A DNA stretch of 64,000 bases from Renibacterium salmoninarum ATCC 33209. Lineage in GTDB: Bacteria; Actinomycetota; Actinomycetes; Actinomycetales; Micrococcaceae. Of this stretch, positions 1 through 8,665 are shown in pieces. The notes beneath the pieces were generated by a model. That model worked only from the letters and a program-made list of their open reading frames with translations. It made no database searches and was not told where the DNA came from. Both the position numbers and the translations under genes were made by a program. The stretch is from contig NC_010168.1 in NCBI RefSeq assembly GCF_000018885.1, positions 1,860,001 through 1,924,000 on the forward strand, in the 5' to 3' direction. How positions within the stretch are numbered: position 1 is the stretch's first letter; each line of letters begins with the position of its first letter.

Positions 1-605
1 CCAGCGGGGATGGAGGCTAAATAATTCTTCTTCATCTCGTCCGAAAGTTCATCGGTCATATCAGTGCGGATCATGCCGGGCGCCACCACATTCGCGGTGA
101 TGTTTCGCGAGCCAAGCTCACGAGTGAGCGAACGCGCGATTCCGATCATGCCTGCTTTTGACGCTGAATAGTTGATCTGCCCCGGAGCGCCAAGCAGTCC
201 GCTCGCTGAGGAAATCAGCACTACTCGACCTTTGCGCAGTTTGATCATCCCTCGTGAAGCGCGCTTGATAACCCGGAAAGCGCCAGTCAGGTTGGTGTCG
301 AGAACTGAGGTGAAGTCATCTTCGCTCATCCGGAGCAACAGCGTGTCCTTGGTAATGCCGGCATTGGCCACGAGAACTTCAACTGGGCCGTGCGCGGCTT
401 CAACCGCTAGAAATGCTGCGTCGACACTGGCCTCATCGGTGACGTCGGCCTGTACGCCCAAGATGCCTTCTGGCAGCTCGCCGGCGCTTCGGTAGGTCAC
501 CGCGACCTTATCGCCATTAGCCAGGAAGGACTTAGCAATAGCCAAACCGATCCCCCGGTTGCCACCAGTCACTAATACGCTACGTCCGCTTATCGGCTCG
601 GCCAC
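1..605 (-). CDS. fabG: 3-oxoacyl-ACP reductase-like SDR (3' part off window)
   Basis: NAD(P)H-dependent short-chain dehydrogenase, probably the beta-ketoacyl-ACP reductase of type II fatty acid synthesis in the cytoplasm. The reverse strand encodes the Rossmann motif TGGNRGIG near residues 11-18, NAGIT near residue 85, and the catalytic Ser (ISSASG) and YSASK Tyr/Lys pair. The GTG start is preceded by ACGAGG at good spacing. The reading frame is open to the window edge, so about the last 40 residues are missing. It is divergent from the DUF3099 gene. FabG-type SDRs are hard to tell from other reductases by motif alone, so the exact substrate is inferred. Confidence 0.85.
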   Translation of the reverse strand, partial: MAEPISGRSVLVTGGNRGIGLAIAKSFLANGDKVAVTYRSAGELPEGILGVQADVTDEASVDAAFLAVEAAHGPVEVLVANAGITKDTLLLRMSEDDFTSVLDTNLTGAFRVIKRASRGMIKLRKGRVVLISSASGLLGAPGQINYSASKAGMIGIARSLTRELGSRNITANVVAPGMIRTDMTDELSDEMKKNYLASIPA

Positions 606-825
606 CTGTGCCCTCGTCTCTGTTCAGAAAATCTATGATGAAAAATCGCGTGTCCGCCTAGAATCTTATCGGCTTATGAGCACAACGGCGTCCGTACACG
701 CCAAGCTTTGTTGGCCACAGTACTTCGATGTTTGGTGCCTTCAGCTCGCGGTGCGAGAATGGACTTGGAGGTTTTCTACAACGCTGAGAATTTCAGCTGT
801 CGGGAAAAACAGGTCAAACAGACGC

Positions 826-1230
826 ATGAACAAACATCAGACTTTGGGTCAAGACTGTGATGTGGCAAACATCACCACAGCGCATACCTCGCATAGCGAT
901 GACATGCGTTCGAGGATGATCAAATACGCGATCGCTATGGGCATTCGCATGGTCTGCTTGGTTTTGGTTTTCTTCCTCGATGGCTGGTGGAAAATTGTGC
1001 CGATCATTGGCGCAGTATTCTTGCCCTGGATCGCAGTAGTCATTGCCAATGGTGGCGGGGACACGTCAGACCCCAACGAAAACGCGCTGCTTGACCACGC
1101 GCCCCAGGCTGAGCTTTCCGAGCCTAATCTTGCACCAGCTGAAGGATCCGTCATCTTGCAAGGCAAGGTCATTCCCGACGACGACGGCCCGGTGAGCGGC
1201 ACCAGTCAAGCCAAGGGCAGCGCTCAATGA
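826..1230 (+). CDS. DUF3099 family membrane protein
   Basis: Small actinobacterial membrane protein of unknown function, about 134 aa from the ATG at 826. Two adjacent hydrophobic segments (about residues 36-55 and 60-77) are followed by a polar acidic C-terminal tail. The conserved family stretch before TM1 (HSDDMRSRMIKYAIAMGIR) argues for a start upstream of the ATG at 904. The frame is open further upstream, to 559, but that part is antisense to fabG and looks non-coding. It overlaps the next gene by ATGA, so translation is probably coupled. I recognise the family but not a function. Confidence 0.7.
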   Translation: MNKHQTLGQDCDVANITTAHTSHSDDMRSRMIKYAIAMGIRMVCLVLVFFLDGWWKIVPIIGAVFLPWIAVVIANGGGDTSDPNENALLDHAPQAELSEPNLAPAEGSVILQGKVIPDDDGPVSGTSQAKGSAQ

Positions 1231-1466
1231 GCTTTTTGGACAGCCTGGGCAACCCCGAAACTCCGGGAACAACGCAATGCGCCCGTAAAGGATGCCGGCA
1301 GGCAGCACAGTGGAGTATTCGCTGGAATAATCCCAAAGTTCACACGGCAGACCGACTCAAAGTGTGGCTAGCCTGCGATGAACATCGAGCCTGGCTTGAG
1401 GACTATCTCAGTGTTCGGGGATTCTTCCGAGACACTGTCCGTTTCCAGCCGGAGGTAGCTAGCTGA
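1227..1466 (+). CDS. small conserved actinobacterial protein with Cys/His cluster
   Basis: A 79-aa soluble protein with a possible zinc-ligand set: CARKGC near residues 18-23 and CDEH near residues 50-53. It has no signal peptide or membrane segment. It overlaps the DUF3099 gene (ATGA) and the SURF1 gene (TGATG), so the three are very likely one translationally coupled unit. Its position beside SURF1 is compatible with a link to respiratory chain assembly, but that is only context. No function can be assigned. Confidence 0.65.
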   Translation: MSFLDSLGNPETPGTTQCARKGCRQAAQWSIRWNNPKVHTADRLKVWLACDEHRAWLEDYLSVRGFFRDTVRFQPEVAS

Positions 1467-2401
1467 TGTATCGCTTTCTCTTTAGCCGGCAGTGGCTCGG
1501 TTACTTGGCGCTGGCCGCCTTTTTTGCTGCAGTTTGCGCCGGGCTGGGAATTTGGCAGTTGGATCGGCGTGCCGAAGTGGTGCAGAACATTACCCGCATC
1601 AATACGAATTACTCGGCGACGCCGATGAGCTTTGCGGCGGCAAGACCGCTATTTAGCCAATTCGACAAGGCCAAAGAATGGAGCCAAGTCAGTCTGACCG
1701 GAAGTTACGACCTGAGCGGCCAACGCGTAGTTCGTAACCGACCGTTCAACGGACAACCGGGATATGAAGTTGCCGTGCCGTTCAAACTGCTGAGAGGCGA
1801 GTCGGTGATTATTGACCGCGGCTGGTTGCCAATTGGCGATCAAGAAGCTGGCCGACCAGATTCTGTGCCGGCCCCAGCCACCGGTACCGTCACCGTCGTC
1901 GGCCGGTTGAAGCCTGGCGAGCCGCAAGTGGCTCGTGGCGCACCCGAAGGCCAAATCGCGTCAATCTATTTACCCGGCTATGCCCAGCAACTGAACTATC
2001 CAATACTCACCGGCGCCTACTTGCAAATGGCCTCAGAATCTCCCACTGCGACGCAGAACCCGGTTGGATTTGTGATGCCCAGCATTGACGAGGGTCCGAA
2101 CCTTTCGTATGCCATGCAGTGGTGTGCTTTTGGTGTGCTTTTCTTCGTTGGCTACGGCTACGTCGCGAGGCAACAATCACGTCTCAATCGTTTAGAAGCC
2201 GAGGGGCGTTTGCAGGAGGAAGAGGAGAGTTTGGGCCGCAGTTCAGCTTTCCAAACGTCATTGCAAAGCACCCTGCGCGCGGCAAAAAAGAACCAGTCTC
2301 GCCGTCGGCCCAGTGCCGGGGAAGAGGAAGATTCGATTCTGGACGCCCAAGGCTTTGAAGGCGGACGTACACCGATGAAAGAATCGCTTCGTGAGCGATA
2401 A
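1466..2401 (+). CDS. SURF1 family cytochrome oxidase assembly protein
   Basis: SURF1/Shy1-type membrane protein, which assists assembly of the haem-copper cytochrome c oxidase. A TM helix near residues 10-30 is followed directly by the hallmark GIWQLDRR, then the periplasmic-side domain with VRNRPFNGQPGYEV and IDRGWLP, and a second TM near residues 215-232. The C-terminal tail of about 75 residues after TM2 is long and highly charged (EEEE, RRR), a feature of actinobacterial members. The start codon overlaps the previous stop, and the 3' end overlaps the YbaK gene by 11 bp. Confidence 0.85.
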   Translation: MYRFLFSRQWLGYLALAAFFAAVCAGLGIWQLDRRAEVVQNITRINTNYSATPMSFAAARPLFSQFDKAKEWSQVSLTGSYDLSGQRVVRNRPFNGQPGYEVAVPFKLLRGESVIIDRGWLPIGDQEAGRPDSVPAPATGTVTVVGRLKPGEPQVARGAPEGQIASIYLPGYAQQLNYPILTGAYLQMASESPTATQNPVGFVMPSIDEGPNLSYAMQWCAFGVLFFVGYGYVARQQSRLNRLEAEGRLQEEEESLGRSSAFQTSLQSTLRAAKKNQSRRRPSAGEEEDSILDAQGFEGGRTPMKESLRER

Positions 2402-2867
2402 CGAGTCAAGCCCGGTCGATACGGTACGCGCTGCTCTGCTCGCAGCTGGCGTCCCCGACAGCATTGTCACGCTAGACGACGGCGTCCCCACTGCTGAAGC
2501 GGCGGCCAAAGCGCTTGGCTGCCCCGTTGGCGCGATTGCGAACAGCTTGATCTTCGACCTCGAAGGCGGTCAACTGTTGATTTTGGCCAGTGGCGCCGCT
2601 CGGGTCAATACCGCCTTAGTCGCGGCGCTTTTGGGTACCGAAAAGATTCGGCGAGCCAGCCCGGCCTTTGTTTTCGAACATACTGGCCAGCACGTGGGCG
2701 GCGTGGCCCCAGTGGGACATCCAACACCCATTCGGACCATTATTGACGTAGCGCTGGCCGAGCATCCGCTGCTTTGGGCGGGCGCTGGCGACCATTTGTC
2801 GATGTTCTCCATCAGTTATGAGGAGCTGGTTCGAATCAGCACAGCGCAGCCATTGCAGGTGCGCTAG
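2391..2867 (+). CDS. YbaK/EbsC-type aminoacyl-tRNA deacylase-like protein
   Basis: A 158-aa protein of the YbaK/ProX fold, which hydrolyses mischarged aminoacyl-tRNA (Cys- or Ala-tRNAPro in characterised members). Family features visible are the central QLLILASGAARVN strand, HTGQHVGGVAPVGHP with the GGVxPxGH loop, and the terminal GAGDHLSMFSISYEELVRIS segment. It starts with GTG inside the SURF1 3' end, last in a run of four overlapping plus-strand genes, and is convergent with the ABC-F gene. Substrate specificity cannot be read from sequence. Confidence 0.8.
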   Translation: MSDNESSPVDTVRAALLAAGVPDSIVTLDDGVPTAEAAAKALGCPVGAIANSLIFDLEGGQLLILASGAARVNTALVAALLGTEKIRRASPAFVFEHTGQHVGGVAPVGHPTPIRTIIDVALAEHPLLWAGAGDHLSMFSISYEELVRISTAQPLQVR

Positions 2868-2889
2868 GGCCGATTCTGGCTGAGATAAA

Positions 2890-4488
2890 TTAAGCCAGCG
2901 TAATGAGATCCAGGTAGTCTTCACTCCAGTGATCTTCAACGCCATCTGGTAGCAATACGACTCGGTCCGGATTGAGCGCTTCAACCGCACCCTCATCGTG
3001 ACTAACCAACACCACGGAACCAGTGTAATTTCGCAGCGCACCGAGGATTTCCTGACGGCTAGCGGGGTCCAGGTTGTTAGTCGGCTCATCGAGCAGCAAA
3101 ACGTTCGCACTCGAAGCCACAATGGTGGCCAAGGCTAACCGAGTCTTTTCACCGCCGGAGAGCACGCCAGCTGGCTTCTCAACGTCGTCACCAGAGAATA
3201 AGAATGAACCCAAGATGCCCCGAACTTCGGCATCGCGGAGTTCTGGTGCGGAAGACCGCATGTTCTCCAGCACGCTGCGATTGGTGTCCAGAGTTTCGTG
3301 TTCCTGTGCGTAGTAGCCGATTTTCAAGCCGTGGCCCGGCACGACTTTGCCGGTATCTGGCTTATCTACACCGGCAAGCATCCGCAGCAGCGTCGTCTTA
3401 CCAGCACCGTTGAGGCCCAGCACAACCACTTTGGTGCCCCGGTCGATTGCGAGGTCTACATCGGTAAAAATTTCCAGTGAGCCGTAAGACTTGCTCAGTC
3501 CTTCTGCCGTCAGCGGTGTCTTGCCACAGGGCGCGGGATCTGGGAAACGAAGTGCCGCTACCCGATCAGAAGTGCGTTCCTCGGCCAAGCCAGCCAGCAT
3601 CCGCTCGGCTCGCCGGGCCATGTTCTGCGCGGCAACAGCCTTCGTGGCCTTAGCGCGCATCTTATTCGCTTGGTCGATCAGCACGGAGGCTTTTTTCTCT
3701 ACGTTGACGCGCTCGCGCTTGCGGGCTCGCTCATCGGTTTCGCGCTGCTCCAGGTATTTCTTCCAACCCAGGTTGTATTGGTCGATCGTGGCCCGGTTGG
3801 CGTCTAAATGAAAGACCTTGTTGACGGTCGCTTCCAGCAGTTCGACGTCGTGGCTAATCACGATTAGTCCGCCCTGGTGGCCTTTGAGAAAGTCACGCAA
3901 CCAGGTGATCGAGTCTGCATCCAAGTGGTTTGTCGGTTCGTCGAGAAGCATGGTTTCGGCACCGGAGAACAAAATTCGGGCGAGCTCGACGCGTCGGCGC
4001 TGACCACCGGAAAGCGTGCGTAGCGGTTGATTAAGGATTCGCTCTGGCAGCGCAAGGTTCGAGGAGATCGCGGCAGCTTCGGACTCAGCCGCATAGCCGC
4101 CGTTCGCCAGGAATTCCTGTTCAAGCCGGTCGTAGCGAGCCATCGCCTTATCGCGGATTTTAGTGTCTTCAGAAGCCATATCCGCTTCTGCGGTGCGCAG
4201 CTTGGTGACCACTTTGTCGAGGTCCCTGGCCGCCAAGATACGGTCCCGCGCTGGTTGTTCCATATCTGGCGTGCGCGGATCTTGCGGCAAGTAGCCAATC
4301 TCGCCGCTTCTAGTGACTTTCCCGGCAGCAGGAAGGCCCTCCCCCGCCAACACACGAGTCAGCGTGGTCTTTCCGGCGCCGTTACGGCCAACCAGACCGA
4401 TCTTGTCGCCTTTGTCGATTCGGAAGGACACTTCGTCCATGAGCAGACGAGCGCCAGCGCGCAGCTCTAGGTCTTGGACGGTGATCAC
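2890..4488 (-). CDS. ABC-F family ATPase (translation factor/ribosome protection type)
   Basis: A 532-aa protein with two ABC cassettes and no membrane segment, typical of soluble ABC-F proteins acting on the ribosome. Cassette 1 has Walker A GRNGAGKTT (residues 34-42), signature LSGGQRRR (about 160) and DEPTNHLD (about 186). Cassette 2 has GLNGAGKTT, LSGGEKTR and DEPTNNLD. The charged linker between them (about residues 235-300, rich in K/R/E) is the P-site interaction region of the family. Members include housekeeping translation factors (EttA/Uup types) and antibiotic resistance proteins; sequence alone does not separate them. It is convergent with YbaK. Confidence 0.85.
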   Translation of the reverse strand: MITVQDLELRAGARLLMDEVSFRIDKGDKIGLVGRNGAGKTTLTRVLAGEGLPAAGKVTRSGEIGYLPQDPRTPDMEQPARDRILAARDLDKVVTKLRTAEADMASEDTKIRDKAMARYDRLEQEFLANGGYAAESEAAAISSNLALPERILNQPLRTLSGGQRRRVELARILFSGAETMLLDEPTNHLDADSITWLRDFLKGHQGGLIVISHDVELLEATVNKVFHLDANRATIDQYNLGWKKYLEQRETDERARKRERVNVEKKASVLIDQANKMRAKATKAVAAQNMARRAERMLAGLAEERTSDRVAALRFPDPAPCGKTPLTAEGLSKSYGSLEIFTDVDLAIDRGTKVVVLGLNGAGKTTLLRMLAGVDKPDTGKVVPGHGLKIGYYAQEHETLDTNRSVLENMRSSAPELRDAEVRGILGSFLFSGDDVEKPAGVLSGGEKTRLALATIVASSANVLLLDEPTNNLDPASRQEILGALRNYTGSVVLVSHDEGAVEALNPDRVVLLPDGVEDHWSEDYLDLITLA

Positions 4489-4648
4489 AGCATTGAATCC
4501 TTAAGTTCAGGGAAAGGTCATTGTTCTGGTTTGCCTTTCGCCAGTGAAGCTCCGGCCCGCGGATAAATCGCATTCGCAATCCGAGGCAAGCAGAAGCTCA
4601 TCCAGTCTACGCTGTCTTGGCCGCGCTGCAGGCAAGCTAGGTAAAACA

Positions 4649-4688
4649 CAAGTGGAGACCCCCTGCGAGATCAGGGAGTCTCCACTTG
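4649..4688 (-). terminator. Rho-independent terminator of the S33 peptidase gene
   Basis: Perfect 11-bp stem CAAGTGGAGAC/GTCTCCACTTG with an inner CCCTG/CAGGG extension. On the minus strand it is followed by TGTTTTAC. It lies 50 nt beyond the stop of the peptidase gene at 4739. The rest of 4489-4738 shows no gene. Confidence 0.75.
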
Positions 4689-4738
4689 GTGAACCCGATG
4701 AATGTCAGCTCACTGCCGTAATCACCGGTTGGATCTTG

Positions 4739-7687
4739 CTAGCTTTCCGAAGGCGCCACGTTCCGACGACGTCGAACGGTCAGCAGTACCACGGCGCCAA
4801 GAAGCAACACGCCAGCACCAATTCCGCCAAAGGTCAGCAGACCGTTGGCTCCGGTATTTGCCAAGTCGCCATTAGTCGCTGCGGCGTCAACGCCCCCGGC
4901 TGCTGGATTGTTTCCGGCGGCAACGCCACCATTGCCTGTCGGCACGATGACTGGTTCTACGGATTTAGCCGTGACCTGGAAGGCCGCTTCGAAAGCGGTG
5001 CCGTCTGCGGCAGTAACAAGCACCTTGTGTGCGCCAGCTTCAAAATCTGCCGGAACGGTGAAGGTCTTGCTGAACGCCCCCTTGGCATCTGTCGTGACGC
5101 CGCCAAGGTCAACCGGCGTCGAGTGCAGCACCAAGGCGAGCTTGGCATTAGCTTCGAAGCCGGTGCCGGTGATCGTCTGATCGGCACCCGCCACGAGCGT
5201 GCTCTTTGCTACCTTCAAATCGACCGGCGCCTTCGTCAACGTCAAGGTACCCGGCGCAACCGCAATTTTAGCGTTGACATCCTCAGTTCCGCCCAGCTTG
5301 AGCGAGTACTGCCCGGCAGTTGCCGATGCAGGCAGAGTCAAGGGGATAGAAAGGTCGCCATTCGCATCCGCTTGGTACTGCTTGCTCGCCGCATCGGTGC
5401 CGACCTCAGTACCGTCGGCTTTCGCGAGATCAAACTTGTAGGCTGCGCCCCGAACCAGTCCGCTAACCGTGATCTGCACCGGTTCGGTAGCTCCAACAAG
5501 TGCATTAGCTGCGGCAATTGCCGGAACGGATCGGTTGCCCGGGTCTACCCGGCACTCATCGCCAACGATGTTCGTGTTGGTGGTTGGGTCGATCGGTCGT
5601 TGACTGAGGTCGAGAACCTGCATTCCGGTTTTGCCCGGAATATTGGTCGGCACGGTGAGCGTCTTCAAATACGCGTCCGCAATAGCATCAGCGCAATCGA
5701 TTCCTTGACCCAAGGCAATGTGCTGCGGGTTCTCCACGGTTAGCAATGTAGCGCCAAGACCTTTAGCCATCACGACGCCACCAACGTACGGGGTTGCTGG
5801 ATCATGTGAAGATGCCACGACAAGAATGTTCGGCAGGGCTTTGACCGATTGAGCCTTAGCTTTCTGATTCTTAGTGTGGTAGAAATCGCACCAGCCAAAT
5901 TTGCTGTCTAAGCCATCACGTTGAACGCCTGATACTGGATCATTTCCCGGATTTTTGAACGGCGCCGCTGCATATTCGCCTTTTGCGGTGATGTCGGTCG
6001 CGTCGGCGGTGAAGTTCTGGCAGGCAATAGTCGGGAAGGTAGCCACAACGAAGAACGGATAATTACTCTTGCCGTCCCAGCTGTAGTAGCTGTCACTGAG
6101 GCCCAATAGGTCTTTGACGTCCTTGCCGTCTTTTGCGGCCGCCAGGCCAGCATTCAGTTTCGCCCAGTTCCGAGACCCGTACAAGGCGCCCGTGGTGGCT
6201 TGCGTAAAGTCTTTGAAACTCAGTGGACGATTCAGCGAATCACTGAAGTAAGTGGTCGCACCGAAGGCTTTTTGTGAAATTGCTTGGTAGGCAGCAATCA
6301 ACTTCGTGCGATCTGCGTCCGTTCCAAGTGCACAAGGCACCTTCGCGCCGGCATAATCGAAGCCATTATCCGTGGCACATTTGGCCGCGAACTGGTAAAA
6401 GGTGTCTTGAAAACCCTTACTCTGCGAGTACGGATCTGCCTTAGGCGTGCCGGTAATATCTTGGAATTTAGCGGCTTCAGCAGGATTGTTTTCGAAGGGA
6501 TTCTCAGGAGAGTCCAAGATCATCGCCCGCGTGCTTTCGGGGAATTCCTGCGCATAGGTGTATCCTACCCCGGTTCCATCAGAACCACCCTGGTAGCTGA
6601 GTTTCTCGTTGCCGAGGATTGACCGGATAACATCCATATCCCGAGCTTCGTCATCAACGCTCACCTTGGGCAGGTAGCTTTCAGAGCTGAAAGCAGTGCC
6701 GTCCGGGTTGAGGAAGCCCAAGCCGGTGTTGGTATAGCAAGCTTCGGTATTAGCCTTGTTAATCTGATCGAGCTTTGCCAATCCTTCTGGAGTGCTGGCA
6801 AGGCCATCGACGCCTTCAGACTGCGCCTGTAAGAATTTGTTAGTTGCACAACGGATCTGCGGCAGCGACGCACCTGCACCGCGAGTATCAGGCGCAATGA
6901 TGTCGTAGTCAGTCAAAGAGCTTCGGTATTGGGCAGCCCACTGCACGCTGAAGGGCAAAGATGGCTGACCTGGCCCACCTGCGTTACCAAAGAGCGCGTG
7001 CTTCGGCTTTCCATTCGAACCGAGACCGGTTGACGCTTTAGCCACTGCGATCGCCGCAGTCGGACCATTCGGCTTGGTGTAGTCAACGGGAACTGCGACG
7101 TAGGCGCAGCTAAAATTCATCCCGGCCCAGTCTTTTGCCAAACCTGGTGCACCGTAGGCAGTTTCAATTCGTGCCAGCCCAGCCGGCCCAGAATCAATGA
7201 TGCCCTGGATGATGTCCATAGTCTGGCTCGTCGAGAACCCAGCGCATGAACCCCAATTGACTTTTTGCGCATAGAAATCGCTGAGCCCGGCAGGAACCGC
7301 TCCGGTGCTTTGTCCGCCCGGTGCCGGAGCCGTGAACTTAAACGAACCGGCGACTTCTGGCACTGCGAACTGCTTGGCGCTCGGCAACAATCCTTGGTCT
7401 GCCGGCATCTTTTCATTTTGAATGACCGGATCAGTTGGATCGAGAGGAAGTCGCTTTGCACCTGCATCCTGAGTCGCGGCCGGGGTGGGCGCTTCTGGTG
7501 CGAATTCGGGCACGATCAACTGGGATCGGTAACCGAAAAGCGTATCTTTTGCCGAAGTGGCCTGAATCGCAGGCGGAATGGTCGCGGACGGTGTCTCCTG
7601 GGCGGCAGCTGCACCGGTGGCTCCGGAGAGCATGCTCACCGACGCTAAGACAAGGCCGACAAGGCCGGCAGGCACTATTTTCTTCAA
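4739..7687 (-). CDS. sortase-anchored S33-family tripeptidyl aminopeptidase-like hydrolase
   Basis: Secreted alpha/beta hydrolase of about 982 aa, probably releasing N-terminal peptides at the cell surface. Order: Sec signal peptide (MKKIVPAGLVGLVLASVS... to about residue 29), oxyanion-hole loop GNAGGPG (about 235), nucleophile elbow GGSDG with Ser near 367, TAP-like C-terminal catalytic part with SSHDPATPY (Asp) and NPQHIALG (His), then two Ig-like beta modules (about 700-900), LANTG sorting motif, TM helix and RRRR tail. A TTG at 7687 with GGGAG five bases upstream gives the classic MKK start; an in-frame TTG at 7699 lacks a ribosome site. LAxTG suggests a class E-type sortase substrate. 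Substrate unknown. Confidence 0.8.
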   Translation of the reverse strand: MKKIVPAGLVGLVLASVSMLSGATGAAAAQETPSATIPPAIQATSAKDTLFGYRSQLIVPEFAPEAPTPAATQDAGAKRLPLDPTDPVIQNEKMPADQGLLPSAKQFAVPEVAGSFKFTAPAPGGQSTGAVPAGLSDFYAQKVNWGSCAGFSTSQTMDIIQGIIDSGPAGLARIETAYGAPGLAKDWAGMNFSCAYVAVPVDYTKPNGPTAAIAVAKASTGLGSNGKPKHALFGNAGGPGQPSLPFSVQWAAQYRSSLTDYDIIAPDTRGAGASLPQIRCATNKFLQAQSEGVDGLASTPEGLAKLDQINKANTEACYTNTGLGFLNPDGTAFSSESYLPKVSVDDEARDMDVIRSILGNEKLSYQGGSDGTGVGYTYAQEFPESTRAMILDSPENPFENNPAEAAKFQDITGTPKADPYSQSKGFQDTFYQFAAKCATDNGFDYAGAKVPCALGTDADRTKLIAAYQAISQKAFGATTYFSDSLNRPLSFKDFTQATTGALYGSRNWAKLNAGLAAAKDGKDVKDLLGLSDSYYSWDGKSNYPFFVVATFPTIACQNFTADATDITAKGEYAAAPFKNPGNDPVSGVQRDGLDSKFGWCDFYHTKNQKAKAQSVKALPNILVVASSHDPATPYVGGVVMAKGLGATLLTVENPQHIALGQGIDCADAIADAYLKTLTVPTNIPGKTGMQVLDLSQRPIDPTTNTNIVGDECRVDPGNRSVPAIAAANALVGATEPVQITVSGLVRGAAYKFDLAKADGTEVGTDAASKQYQADANGDLSIPLTLPASATAGQYSLKLGGTEDVNAKIAVAPGTLTLTKAPVDLKVAKSTLVAGADQTITGTGFEANAKLALVLHSTPVDLGGVTTDAKGAFSKTFTVPADFEAGAHKVLVTAADGTAFEAAFQVTAKSVEPVIVPTGNGGVAAGNNPAAGGVDAAATNGDLANTGANGLLTFGGIGAGVLLLGAVVLLTVRRRRNVAPSES

Positions 7688-7922
7688 GAACTCTCCCAAT
7701 GGTTCGCGTGGTTCACGTCCGCCTTGTGGGCGGAGCGATTTGATCGATGGAGCCGACTGCGGATGATCACAGATGAAGGTGGAATCGATTCCAACATCAC
7801 AAATACATAAAGTGAAGACCCCGAAGCAAGATCATTCCGTGTTATGGATCAGAGGTCAATGCTTGTAACAAGTCACTAACAAGAATGCGTCGCAATTAGC
7901 TCGATTCACAGAATCTAAGTAT

Positions 7923-7963
7923 CTGGCGGCTACAATTGAACCCTGTTCAATTGTAGCCGCCAG
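7923..7963. promoter_or_regulatory. long palindrome with BioQ-like operator upstream of bioY
   Basis: Perfect 19-bp arms with a 3-nt centre (7923-7941 and 7945-7963). The core reads TGAAC-CCT-GTTCA (7937-7949), the TGAAC-N3-GTTCA pattern of the TetR-type biotin repressor BioQ known from corynebacteria and mycobacteria. It lies about 85 bp before the bioY start in the 348-bp divergent gap between the S33 peptidase and bioY. There is no gene in 7688-8047. As RNA it would form a very stable hairpin, so a leader attenuator is an alternative. Confidence 0.6.
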
Positions 7964-8047
7964 GCGCGGAAGCTAGGCAATCCCCTCTGCTTATACCGGC
8001 ACGGAAACCGTGCTTGATTTAATAGTGAAAGACCACAGGAGACCTTT

Positions 8048-8665
8048 ATGAGCAAAAGTGCAGTCAGCGGCACTGTGACCACGCCGCAACTGAAAACTCG
8101 TCAGCGCTGGGGCGGCCAAGACCTTTCGCTGATCGCGGTTTTTGCTGCCCTTTTAGTAGTGAGCGCGGTCGTACCGCCAATTCAGATCGGCAACGTCCTG
8201 AGTGTTCCACTAACTTTGCAAACCCTAGTCGTCACACTAACCGGCTTACTGCTGGGTGCCAGCAGAGCCTTTGCGGCCGTGGGGTTGTACACCCTGCTGG
8301 GTTTACTAGGCCTGCCCATCTTCTCGGGCTTTCGCGGCGGTCTAGCAGTTCTGGTTGGACCAGGCGCCGGCTATCTGCTGAGCTTCCCCTTTGCCTCGGC
8401 ATTGGTCGGCGCGATTGCGGCATTGATCCTCCGGCGCGGCCTGCGCCAACGTGCGCTTTGGTTTAGCGTCGCAGGCTTGGCTGGGATGGTCTTGAATCAT
8501 TTGCTTGGCATCATCGGTATGGCGATTAACGGAAAATTGGCTTTCGACGTCGCAGTGCTCACTGATCTGCGCTTCGTCCCAGGAGACATCCTTAAGATTG
8601 TGCTGGCCGTGATCATTGCACTCAGCTTGCATCGGGCATTCCCGAACCTGATACGCCGTCGCTAA
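8048..8665 (+). CDS. bioY: biotin ECF transporter S component BioY
   Basis: A 205-aa integral membrane protein with six predicted hydrophobic segments that binds biotin and works with BioM and BioN as an energy-coupling-factor importer. Visible BioY features: the first TM with VVSAVVPPIQIG, SVPLTLQTLVVTLTGLLLG, the loop GLPIFSGFRGGLAVLVGPGAGYLLSFP, and the last TM ending in basic residues. AGGAG lies 8 nt before ATG. It overlaps bioM by one base (TAATG), so all three genes form one operon, probably controlled by the palindrome at 7923-7963. Confidence 0.92.
   Translation: MSKSAVSGTVTTPQLKTRQRWGGQDLSLIAVFAALLVVSAVVPPIQIGNVLSVPLTLQTLVVTLTGLLLGASRAFAAVGLYTLLGLLGLPIFSGFRGGLAVLVGPGAGYLLSFPFASALVGAIAALILRRGLRQRALWFSVAGLAGMVLNHLLGIIGMAINGKLAFDVAVLTDLRFVPGDILKIVLAVIIALSLHRAFPNLIRRR

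Noticed and set aside
559..825. N-terminal extension of the DUF3099 frame
   Set aside because: It overlaps fabG antisense; the ATG at 826 matches the family's N-terminus.
4544..5743. Plus-strand open frame of 399 codons
   Set aside because: Antisense to the S33 peptidase C-terminal part and its terminator; Cys/Arg-rich, no family features.
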